From contig NZ_CALUWY010000004.1 in the NCBI RefSeq assembly GCF_944324615.1, positions 1 to 64,000 of the forward strand: a stretch of DNA of 64,000 nucleotides, written 5' to 3'. The stretch comes from an uncultured Mailhella sp. (GTDB lineage Bacteria > Desulfobacterota > Desulfovibrionia > Desulfovibrionales > Desulfovibrionaceae). A program made the position numbers and the translations under genes. The notes beneath the pieces were generated by a model that saw nothing but the letters and a program-made list of their open reading frames with translations, did not search any database and was not told where the DNA came from. Numbering within the stretch: the first letter of the stretch is position 1; every line of letters begins with the position of its first letter. Below, one piece after another: positions 29,467 to 37,269 of this stretch.

Positions 29467-30891
29467 TCAGAAGATGACCTTGCTCCAGAGGTAGCCGGAA
29501 ACCAGAAGGACGATGCACAGAAATGAGCAGCAGATGAAGCCGTGCAGAAATTCCTGCCGGAAGGAGACGCAGTCTCTCTGACCGAAGATGATGGCGTTGA
29601 TGGGGTTGGCGGCGGGGAAGAACATGGAAAGGCTGCTGCTCAGCACCACGAGGTAGGAAAGGATTTCGGGATGGATGGGCAGGCTGTCGCGTATGAAGCA
29701 GACGATGGTGACAAAGAGCGCGCAGATCACCATGTTGTTGGCGAAATTGGTGATGTAGGCGGCAAGGAATATGACCGTGGCCATGATGAGGGCCGTGGGC
29801 ATATTGTTCAGCAGGGCGGATACGGCGGAGGAAATGACGGCGTTCAGCCCGACGGTATCGGAAGAAATGGCGTTGGCGAGCGGGAACAGCACCACAAGGA
29901 TGAAGAACACGTTCCACGGGAAATAGGGAGCTATCTTGCCGACGTCGATGAGCGGTTCCCCTTCCACGCGCAGCATGAAGAGGATGCCGAGCAGAAGCAG
30001 GGAGAGTCCGCCGAGGCCCAGCATGGCGAAGATTCTGTACACGCCCCAGGACTGAGGCACCACTCCCGGCAGCAGAAGAAAGAGCAGTGTGCCCACCACG
30101 CCTGTGAGGGCGACTTTCTTCCGCAGGGAAAGCGTGACGTTTTCCTTGACGTGGACGTAGTTTCTGAGAGGAGAGAGGTCGACCTTCATGCAGTATTTGC
30201 AGAAGAGCACATAGGCTCCGATGCAGAGCACGCTGAGCGGCATGCAGAACAGGACGAAGTGCACCAGGTTCATTTCCGTGCCGGTGATGGCCTGATAGGC
30301 GCCCATGGCCACGATGCCGCTGCCCTTGAAGGGAAGGGCGGAGTCGCCGAAGCTCAGGGCGAAGCCCATGCCGACGAAGAATGCGGGAACGGCAGAGGAG
30401 TAGGGTTTTATGCCTGTTTTCTTCATGAGATCCCTGAAAAGCTCAAGGAAGATGACGAAAACGGCGATGCTCTGCGAGAGGAGGGCGGCGAGAAATCCTG
30501 CGATCAGGAAATAGAACAGGATGAGGAAGGGTTTGCCGCGCGCACTTTCCATGCCCAGCAGCCAGTCGAGGATGACACCCGTGAGGTCGGCCTGCTGCAC
30601 AAAGGCCGCCAGCAGAAGCAGCGAGAGAATCATGACCAGCGTCTGCGTGCCGAAGGCCGTCTGGAGCACGGTATTCATGGGCATGTAGTCCGTGCATCCC
30701 AGAGCGACCACGCCCACCAGCGAAGGCCAGGCCAGACCGACGTTCACCCACCCGTAGATGACGCCGACGAATACGCCGATGACCTGCATGCTGACATGGG
30801 TCAGAGGCTCGACGGGAGGCAGGAACTGGAACAGAAACATGAAGGCCAGAACTACGGCGCTGTGAAGGCAGTAGGAAAGATTCTTTGTCAT
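29467..30891 (-). CDS. DASS/SLC13-type anion:sodium symporter
   Basis: This 474-residue protein has about 11-12 hydrophobic segments and the DASS-type ending seen in di- and tricarboxylate or sulfate carriers (SLSMFFPAANPINAIIFGQ near the C-terminus). It probably imports the anionic substrate of the neighbouring glycyl radical enzyme. The start at 30891 follows AGGAGAAGG, 16 bases after the flavoprotein stop. DASS carriers typically take divalent anions, so the substrate may be a dicarboxylate or a carboxylated sulfonate. That is inference. Confidence 0.85.
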   Translation of the reverse strand: MTKNLSYCLHSAVVLAFMFLFQFLPPVEPLTHVSMQVIGVFVGVIYGWVNVGLAWPSLVGVVALGCTDYMPMNTVLQTAFGTQTLVMILSLLLLAAFVQQADLTGVILDWLLGMESARGKPFLILFYFLIAGFLAALLSQSIAVFVIFLELFRDLMKKTGIKPYSSAVPAFFVGMGFALSFGDSALPFKGSGIVAMGAYQAITGTEMNLVHFVLFCMPLSVLCIGAYVLFCKYCMKVDLSPLRNYVHVKENVTLSLRKKVALTGVVGTLLFLLLPGVVPQSWGVYRIFAMLGLGGLSLLLLGILFMLRVEGEPLIDVGKIAPYFPWNVFFILVVLFPLANAISSDTVGLNAVISSAVSALLNNMPTALIMATVIFLAAYITNFANNMVICALFVTIVCFIRDSLPIHPEILSYLVVLSSSLSMFFPAANPINAIIFGQRDCVSFRQEFLHGFICCSFLCIVLLVSGYLWSKVIF

Positions 30892-30907
30892 CGCAGCCTT
30901 CTCCTGT

Positions 30908-31513
30908 CTAGGCATGAAGTTTTTTCAGAAGCCAGGCCATGGATCTGCCGAGTTCATCCACATAATGCAGGCCGTCGCCGTCCTGATCGGAGCCGTGAGG
31001 CAGCGCGCCGTTGGAGGCATCCTGAGCCTGGGGCCAGTACACGTTGCCGGGCACGATCATCTGCGTGGTGAGAAAGAAGGCCTGCATGGCCTGAATGGCA
31101 TGGATGGAGCCGGAACGGTAGTAGGCGGAAAGCGCGGCCCCCACCTTGTTGCTGAACAGGCAGCGCGTCTTTCCGCTGCGGAGCGAGCCGCGGGCAATGA
31201 AGCCCGCACGGTCGATGAGGGCCTTCATTTCCGGCGTGACGGACCAGAAATAGGTCGGGGAACCGAGAAGTATGCCGTCGGCCTTCTTCATTTCCTCAAG
31301 CCATTCGTTGAGCGGGTCGTCGGTGAAGACGCACCGTTCCAGATTGTTTCTGCGGCAGGCCTGACAGGCTCGGCAGGGACGTATGCCGCTTCCGCCTACC
31401 TGAAAAAGTTTCGTTTCGATGCCTTCTTCTTCCAGAATATCGAGACAGCGGCGCAGGAGCATGAAAGTATTGCCGTTTTTCCGCGGACTTCCGTTGAATG
31501 CTGCTACGTACAT
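30908..31513 (-). CDS. Iron-sulfur flavoprotein-like NAD(P)H:FMN reductase
   Basis: This 201-residue protein has the flavodoxin/FMN-reductase fold: GSPRKNGNT near the N-terminus binds FMN phosphate and GSPTYFWS follows. Cys47, Cys50, Cys53 and Cys61 form a compact CxxCxxC-x7-C motif like that of iron-sulfur flavoproteins (Isf), which carry FMN and a 4Fe-4S cluster. It may supply electrons to the radical-SAM activase encoded immediately upstream. ATG at 31513 follows AAAGGAG. The gaps to both neighbours are short (20 and 16 bases). Confidence 0.82.
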   Translation of the reverse strand: MYVAAFNGSPRKNGNTFMLLRRCLDILEEEGIETKLFQVGGSGIRPCRACQACRRNNLERCVFTDDPLNEWLEEMKKADGILLGSPTYFWSVTPEMKALIDRAGFIARGSLRSGKTRCLFSNKVGAALSAYYRSGSIHAIQAMQAFFLTTQMIVPGNVYWPQAQDASNGALPHGSDQDGDGLHYVDELGRSMAWLLKKLHA

Positions 31514-31533
31514 GGGTTCTCCTTTGTATGTTC

Positions 31534-32448
31534 TTACAGTTGGTCGTCGTGAAGTTTTTCCGCGACTTCACGAAGTGTTGCGAAGGTTTCTTCCGGCAGG
31601 GAGGCTTCCCCCATGCCGGGGCGGCGTCCTATTCTCAGGTATTTCTGTTCTCCGTACCGGTGATAGGGCAGAAGTTCATGGCGCACGCCGCTGAAGCGCC
31701 TGACGAACCTGGCGATGGCCTCGATGTCTCCGGCGTTGTCGTTGAAACCGGGGATGACCGGGGTACGGATGGTGATGGGAAGCCGGGGAAACGCTTCACG
31801 GACACGGACGAAATTCTCCAGAATGCGTTCGTTGCTCACGCCGGTCCAGGCTCTGTGCTTGTCCGGGTCCATGCACTTGATGTCCATGAACATGGTATCC
31901 AGCAGCGCGGCTGCGGAGAGCATGGTTTCAACGGAGGTCTGTCCGCAGGTTTCGATGTTGGTCATCAGTCTTGCCCTGCGGGCCAGCCGCAGCACGGCAA
32001 GCGCAAAGTCGGGCTGATGCAGCGGTTCCCCGCCGCCGAGGGTCACGCCTCCGCCGGAGCGCACATAGAAGACCTGATCTTCCAGAAGCTGTCGGAGAAG
32101 TTCCCCCGCGGTCACGGTTTTTCCGTAGATGCCGAGGGCTCCGCCGGGGCAGGTCCGTGTGCAGAGGCAGCCCGGTTCTGGGCGGCAGAGCTGCCTCTGC
32201 ACGACAGGCGTGCCGTCGGTGAAGCGGATGGCCCCTCTGGTGCATACCTTTGCGCATGTTCCGCAGTGCAGGCAGTCCTGTACGGAGTAGGAAAGCTCCG
32301 GGACGGCATTCTGTGATTCGGGATTGCTGCACCAGCGACAGCGGAGAGGGCACCCTTTGAAAAAGACGAGCGTTCTTATCCCCTCACCGTCATGGACGGA
32401 AAACTTCTGCACATTGAAGATAAGTCCGCTCGTCTTTTCATCAGTCAT
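31534..32448 (-). CDS. Glycyl radical enzyme activase (radical SAM)
   Basis: This 304-residue enzyme makes the glycyl radical on its partner by reductive cleavage of SAM. It carries the radical-SAM CxxxCxxC motif at Cys33, Cys37 and Cys40, preceded by FSVHDGEGIRT. An inserted ferredoxin-like segment has Cys59/62/65/69 and a less regular second set, Cys88/94/96/100. GGGVTLGGGEPLHQ and the GxIxGxxD-like region complete the family pattern. Its ATG overlaps the GRE stop by four bases (ATGA), so the two are coupled. Activases with this ferredoxin insert serve CutC-, GldA- and IslA-type enzymes. Confidence 0.93.
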   Translation of the reverse strand: MTDEKTSGLIFNVQKFSVHDGEGIRTLVFFKGCPLRCRWCSNPESQNAVPELSYSVQDCLHCGTCAKVCTRGAIRFTDGTPVVQRQLCRPEPGCLCTRTCPGGALGIYGKTVTAGELLRQLLEDQVFYVRSGGGVTLGGGEPLHQPDFALAVLRLARRARLMTNIETCGQTSVETMLSAAALLDTMFMDIKCMDPDKHRAWTGVSNERILENFVRVREAFPRLPITIRTPVIPGFNDNAGDIEAIARFVRRFSGVRHELLPYHRYGEQKYLRIGRRPGMGEASLPEETFATLREVAEKLHDDQL

Positions 32449-34961
32449 CGTGCGGCTCCGAATTCGTTGTGGGCATTGCGGGAAATGATGTCATTCTGCA
32501 GCGCGGTGGAAAGTTCCACGAAGTAGGCGCTGTAACCGGCCACGCGCACCATGAGGTTGCGGTATTTCTGCGGGTCCTTCTGGGCGGCCAGCAGCGTTTT
32601 CTGATTGATGACGTTGAACTGCACATGCCAGAGCTTCAGATCGCAGAAGGCGCGGAAGAAGCTCACCAGGCGGCGGGTACCTTCATCGCCTTCCACGGCG
32701 CCCGGGGTGAACTTGATGTTGAGAAGACGTGCCGCGCGTGCCGTCGAGGCCCAGTTCTTGGTGTGGAAGTTGGAGAGCAGAACGGCCGTGGGACCGTTCA
32801 CGTCCATGCCCTGGGAGGCAGAGGATCCGTCGGAGACCGGCATGCCTGCAAGGCGCCCGTTGGGGCTGGCGGCCAGAACGCGGCCGAAGGGAATGTTGGC
32901 CGTAATGCTGACCATGCGCAGGTCCAGATGAACGCCGGTATGCTCGAAGTTCCGGGAAAGGATTTCCTGACAGGTCGCTTCGATGTCGCGTCCTATGGAA
33001 TCGGCGTAGGGATCGTTGTTGCCGTAACAGTGACCGGAACGCAGCATGCGGCGGATATGTTCCTTTCCCTCGAAGTTGCATTCCAGAGCGTCAAGCAGTT
33101 CGCGCATGATGAGGACCTTCTCGTCGAACACGAACTGTTTGACGGCGGCCAGGGAGTCCACCGCCGTGGCAAAGCCTATGCATTCCACAAAGCCGAGGTC
33201 GAGGGTGCCGGGAATGGAAAGCGGTGTGTCGAGGTCCATGCAGGCGGCAAAGGCCTTGTCGTGAAGTGCGTCCTCCAGCGGCGCGGCATAGGTCTGACCG
33301 CGCATCTGCTGGATCTGGTACTGGAGGAACAGGGCATAGCGCATCATGAACTGCAGCTGCGTCCTGAAGGCCCCCCAGAATTCCTCCCATGTGCGGAAGG
33401 AGCAGGGATCTCCCGTTTCCACGGAGAAGAGCTCTTCGCCGAAGCTCTTCAGGCGGCCGTTGAAAAGCGTGGTTTCCACGGCGGCCGTGCAGTTGGTCTG
33501 CGTGCAGGGGCTGGTATAGGAATCCACATTGGGCATGCGGATTTCCGTGCAGCCCGACGCGCAGTAATCCATGATGTCCAGAAGCGGAGCGCCCTTGGCA
33601 AGGTGCAGAGGAATGATTTCCTCATCGTTGTAGATCTTGGGGAAGCCCTGACCCACCTTGACGGTTTCCGCCACGGCCCACAGAAAAGCCTCGGGCGAAC
33701 GGGCGTGGATGCGGGCGGCGAGGTCGGGCTGCTGAAGCGGACATTCCCTGCGGGAGCGCAGGATGAGATAGCTCAGCTCGTTGGTGGCATCCTGTCCGTC
33801 TCTGGTCTGCCCGCCTACGGTCACGGCTTCCCAGTGGGCATAACCTTCATGCTGAGTGGCGGACTGGGCGGAAATGGGCAGGTTGACGAACTGGGCTTCC
33901 TGAAGCCACAGGCAGTCCAGCAGCTCCATCACCTGATCGTCGGTCAGCCGTCCGGCTTCCCTGTCAGCCTTGTAATAGGGGTAGAGGTACTGATCCAGCC
34001 GCCCGTTGCCGAGCATGAAGCCCACACAGCGTTCCAGCCTGACGAAGCTCTGAACGAACCACATGGACTGCATGGCCTGATGGAAGGTCCCGGCCGGCAG
34101 TTCCGGCACGCGGGAACAGTTTTCCGCAATGGTCTCCAGTTCGGCACGGCGCACGGGATCCTTTTCCACAGCGGCCAGACGCCGGGCCTGTTCGGCATGA
34201 CGCCGGGCCCACAGGATGATGGCATCGCAGATGGTCATCATCGCCTTGAGGAAGAACTGCTTCTCCCACATGTCTCTGGCGTTGTTCCTGTCCAGAGCGG
34301 CAATGCGCACTTCGGCTTCCGCACGGATGGCCGCAGCGCCCTTGCGGATGATCTTTTCATAATCGGGCACCCACTGAAGGCAGCCGTTCATGGAAGCCTG
34401 TTCGCCCACATAGGGACGGGGCACGCTGCCGTCGGCCGTGGCGTAGGTGAACTTCCTCATTTCCACGGGAACGGACTGGATGAGCTTTTTATGGAAGGCC
34501 TTGTCCTGCCAGTACGGAACGATGTTTTCCTTGACGAAGCGCAGATCATCGTCGTCGATATGAAGCGGAGCGCTCAGATTGTTTTTTGCGGCATCCAGTC
34601 CTTCCCCCATGATGTCGCCTATGATCTCGGGGTACAGCAGCCCGTAGCGGCCTTTATCCGTTCCCACGCGACCCACCAGCAGCTGCCCTTCCTCAATGTA
34701 CACGGGCAGTTTTTCCGCAAGGTGCTTCATGGCGAGGGCGTAGCGCAGAACAAGGGGCTGTCCTTCCGTTTCCTTCATGGATTCGGTGAAGTATTTCGCC
34801 CTCTTCACGTCCACATAGGGCACCATGTTTTTAAAGCAGCGTCTGAACATGTTCTGGAAACGGGCGTGACATGCGCTCTCTTCGCTGTTTCCTATATAAC
34901 TTCCCGATGCAATGGCTTTTTCCTGCGGGCTGTAGCTTACGGCCGACGATGATGCGTCCAT
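32445..34961 (-). CDS. Glycyl radical enzyme of unassigned substrate (sulfonate-lyase-like group)
   Basis: This 838-residue PFL-like enzyme has the radical Gly809 in RVAGYSAYF, the thiyl Cys471 and the acid/base Glu473 in ASGCTEIRMPN. The C-terminal KLWHVQFNVIN and RNLMVRVAGYSAYF resemble the isethionate/DHPS lyases and choline lyase. From memory of the isethionate lyase, its sulfonate pocket has an Arg and Gln four residues apart, and later Arg and Phe four residues apart. Here those places read Asn192/Gln196 and Arg682/Ile686, so part is kept and part changed. The start at 34961 follows CAGGAGAAGACC; the longer frame from 34985 is less likely. It heads a compact five-gene operon behind a sigma-54 promoter. 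Confidence 0.9.
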   Translation of the reverse strand: MDASSSAVSYSPQEKAIASGSYIGNSEESACHARFQNMFRRCFKNMVPYVDVKRAKYFTESMKETEGQPLVLRYALAMKHLAEKLPVYIEEGQLLVGRVGTDKGRYGLLYPEIIGDIMGEGLDAAKNNLSAPLHIDDDDLRFVKENIVPYWQDKAFHKKLIQSVPVEMRKFTYATADGSVPRPYVGEQASMNGCLQWVPDYEKIIRKGAAAIRAEAEVRIAALDRNNARDMWEKQFFLKAMMTICDAIILWARRHAEQARRLAAVEKDPVRRAELETIAENCSRVPELPAGTFHQAMQSMWFVQSFVRLERCVGFMLGNGRLDQYLYPYYKADREAGRLTDDQVMELLDCLWLQEAQFVNLPISAQSATQHEGYAHWEAVTVGGQTRDGQDATNELSYLILRSRRECPLQQPDLAARIHARSPEAFLWAVAETVKVGQGFPKIYNDEEIIPLHLAKGAPLLDIMDYCASGCTEIRMPNVDSYTSPCTQTNCTAAVETTLFNGRLKSFGEELFSVETGDPCSFRTWEEFWGAFRTQLQFMMRYALFLQYQIQQMRGQTYAAPLEDALHDKAFAACMDLDTPLSIPGTLDLGFVECIGFATAVDSLAAVKQFVFDEKVLIMRELLDALECNFEGKEHIRRMLRSGHCYGNNDPYADSIGRDIEATCQEILSRNFEHTGVHLDLRMVSITANIPFGRVLAASPNGRLAGMPVSDGSSASQGMDVNGPTAVLLSNFHTKNWASTARAARLLNIKFTPGAVEGDEGTRRLVSFFRAFCDLKLWHVQFNVINQKTLLAAQKDPQKYRNLMVRVAGYSAYFVELSTALQNDIISRNAHNEFGAAR

Positions 34962-35008
34962 GGTCTTCTCCTGAAAGGGATACATGTTGTGGAATGCCTT
35001 TCAGAAGA

Positions 35009-35024
35009 AGCAATAAGTGTGCCA
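35009..35024 (-). promoter_or_regulatory. Sigma-54 promoter (-24/-12) of the GRE operon
   Basis: Read leftwards: TGGCAC, five bases (ACTTA), TTGCT. This is a full match to the TGGCAC-N5-TTGCW consensus. It lies 48 bases before the GRE start, so transcription would begin near 34997. A sigma-54 regulator gene is the next gene upstream. Confidence 0.85.
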
Positions 35025-35071
35025 TGTGGGTAACGGCGCATAATAATGGGAGTTTTTTTTCAGGTATGAGT

Positions 35072-35117
35072 TTTTGTGGTAAAATTTCCAATTATTTGTG
35101 GATAAAATGCCACAAAA
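35072..35117. promoter_or_regulatory. Upstream activator dyads for the enhancer-binding protein
   Basis: TTTGTGG (35095-35101) and CCACAAA (35110-35116) form an inverted repeat with an 8-base centre. A direct copy, TTTTGTGG, is at 35072-35079. The pattern TTTGTGGNWAAAAT occurs twice in tandem. They lie about 50-95 bases upstream of the -24 element, as expected for an activator. 35118-35446 shows AT-rich A/T tracts but no gene. Confidence 0.6.
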
Positions 35118-35446
35118 CGTGAAATCTGGTGCATACGGACGGGCAAAGCAGCCGTTTCAGAACGGTTCTTCGGAGAAAAGCCGTCCCGGAGCTTGCCGGC
35201 GACTTTGTGAAAAAGAAGGATGATTATTTTTTATAAATAAAAAAACAATGAGATAGATTTGTTGTTCCTTGAAGCGCAAAGCCTGAGGACTCGTGGTGGT
35301 GCAAAAGCAACACACTTTTGAGAAGGATGGAAATACGGAGTTTTTTCTTTGTGTACAGGGGAAAGAACGCATTTCTGCCCGCCGTGACGCACGGCATGTG
35401 CTTTATGGCGCAAGAGAAGAGCCGCAGCGTCCGCGTCGCTGCCGCA

Positions 35447-35471
35447 GAAAAAGGGAGAAGGGTTCCTCCCG
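35447..35471 (-). terminator. Terminator of the GRE regulator gene
   Basis: Read leftwards: GGGAG/CTCCC stem (35453-35457 with 35466-35470) followed by five T. It separates regulator transcripts from the GRE operon. Confidence 0.7.
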
Positions 35472-35504
35472 GGGCAGCGGCCGTCCGCGGCCCTGCGGCA
35501 GGCG

Positions 35505-36944
35505 TCATTGTATGCTGTACTTGCGCATTTTTCTTGCGATGGTGGAGAAGTCCACCCCCAGATGCTCGGCCATGGCCCGGCACGTTCCATATCTGGCCCT
35601 GGCGTCGGCAAGCATTTTTCTTTCCAGAATCTCCATGGCCTCGGGGAGCGTCATTTCTCTGGTTTCCGCAAGTGCCGGTTCTGCTTCAGCGGCAGGCTTT
35701 TTCTGTTCGCGCTGGAGGTATCTGTCGAGATCTTCCGGGGTGATTTCGTTCCTGTCGGCAAGAACCACCAGCCTTTCCAGAACATTGCTCAGCTCCCGCA
35801 CATTTCCCGGCCAGGAATAGGAAAGAAGACGCGTCCATGCGCCGCTGGTCAGATACCGGGAGAATCCGTAGGCCTTGTTGTACTTTTCCAGAAAGAACGG
35901 AATGAACTTCATCAGATCCTGCTGTCTGTCCCGCAGGGGATGGAGCGACAGCGAAAAGACGTCCAGCCGGTAGAAAAGGTCGGAACGGAACAGTCCCTGC
36001 CGTACAAGAAGCGGCAGATTCTTGTTGGTGGCCGCGATGATGCGGACATGGCAGTCGATATCCCTGCGCCCGCCCACTCTTCGGAATTTTCCTTCCTGGA
36101 GAACCCGGAGCAGTTTCACCTGAAGCTGGAGGTCAAGATCACCTATTTCATCCAGAAACAGCGTTCCTCCGTCGGCTTCCTCAAACAGCCCCGGAGTGCT
36201 TCGCCATGCTCCCGTAAAGGCGCCTTTCTCATAGCCGAAAAGCTCCGATTCCATGAGTGCGGGCGGAATGGCTCCGCAGTTGAGCGCCAGCAGTCTTTTC
36301 TTGCTGCGGCTGCTTTTGCTGTGAATCAGCTTGGCAAGCACTTCCTTGCCTGTTCCTGATTCGCCGAGAATGAGGACCGGGGCTCCGGTCGGTGCGATCT
36401 TGTCCACCAGCCCGAGGAGCTGCCGCATCTCCGGGGATTCGGCAATAACGACGTTGGAGTCGGGAAAAAGCTCCGAAGTGGAGCTTTGCGGCGTCTGGAT
36501 ATGGCTTGTCCGGGATGAGGAAGTGATGATGAAGTGATACACGTCGGCAATATCGCAGGTCAGGGCGATGACGCCTTCAAGCTGCTCGTCGTCGTTTATC
36601 ACGGGAAAAGTGATGGACATGAAGGTCCGGCCGCTGTACTGGGTGACTTCTCCGATATGCCCTTTGCCGGATTCAATGACCTTTATGGCCGCCGGATTCA
36701 ATATCATGCCGTACTTTTTCAGGTCATAAAGGCTGCGCCCTATAAATTCAGGGGGAATGATCCTGGACTGCTGGGCTTCCTGATTGGCATAGACGATGAC
36801 CCCGTTTTTGTCGACGAAATTGATGGCAAAACGTGCCTTGTCGATGAAGTGAAAGAAATCGGGAAGCTCTATGCTGGAAAGAGCCCTGGGGATCGCCTGT
36901 ATCTTTTCGTGGAAACTGTCGATGGGCGTTTCTTTTTTGCTCAT
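35505..36944 (-). CDS. Sigma-54-dependent PAS/AAA+ transcription activator
   Basis: This 479-residue protein has an N-terminal PAS-like sensor (FAINFVDKNGVIVYANQEAQ) and an AAA+ domain with Walker A GESGTGKE. The sigma-54-contacting GAFTGA loop, GGTLFLDEIGDL (Walker B) and a Fis-type HTH at the C-terminus (CRAMAEHLGVDFSTIARKM) complete it. It should bind the dyads at 35072-35117 and activate the GRE operon when its PAS domain senses a ligand or metabolite. The start at 36944 follows AGGGA; ten codons further upstream are less likely. The gap 36945-37204 holds its promoter, with no gene. Confidence 0.92.
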   Translation of the reverse strand: MSKKETPIDSFHEKIQAIPRALSSIELPDFFHFIDKARFAINFVDKNGVIVYANQEAQQSRIIPPEFIGRSLYDLKKYGMILNPAAIKVIESGKGHIGEVTQYSGRTFMSITFPVINDDEQLEGVIALTCDIADVYHFIITSSSRTSHIQTPQSSTSELFPDSNVVIAESPEMRQLLGLVDKIAPTGAPVLILGESGTGKEVLAKLIHSKSSRSKKRLLALNCGAIPPALMESELFGYEKGAFTGAWRSTPGLFEEADGGTLFLDEIGDLDLQLQVKLLRVLQEGKFRRVGGRRDIDCHVRIIAATNKNLPLLVRQGLFRSDLFYRLDVFSLSLHPLRDRQQDLMKFIPFFLEKYNKAYGFSRYLTSGAWTRLLSYSWPGNVRELSNVLERLVVLADRNEITPEDLDRYLQREQKKPAAEAEPALAETREMTLPEAMEILERKMLADARARYGTCRAMAEHLGVDFSTIARKMRKYSIQ

Positions 36945-37204
36945 GCCGTCCCTGCCCCTGTTTATCGGGAACATACCGTATGGATGGAATTTTTCATAGT
37001 CCGGGCCGTGCAGCTTCAGAATATGCCCTCATGCTGTGAAGCTGTGATTCTGTCCGGCCGTATCCGGCATGAAGGCCGCGCATGCCTCACCCGCTTCGGC
37101 AAAGAAGGCGTGCGATCCGGGCGCTGCGCAGCCTGCATGCCGGGAAGAGAAGGCGGAAGAAGAGTCCGTCCTTCCGCCCGTTTTTCTGCCGCCACGCAAT
37201 GTGG

Positions 37205-37243
37205 AAAGCGGGTCTCCTCCCCGCATCCGGGGAAGAGGCCCGC
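37205..37243 (-). terminator. Terminator of the lipoprotein gene
   Basis: Read leftwards: GCGGGCCTC...GAGACCCGC outer stem and an inner CCCCGG/GGGG stem, followed by TTTCC. It lies about 27 bases beyond the lipoprotein stop. Confidence 0.65.
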
Positions 37244-37269
37244 CGCTTGATCCGTCAGGCGTGGAACGT

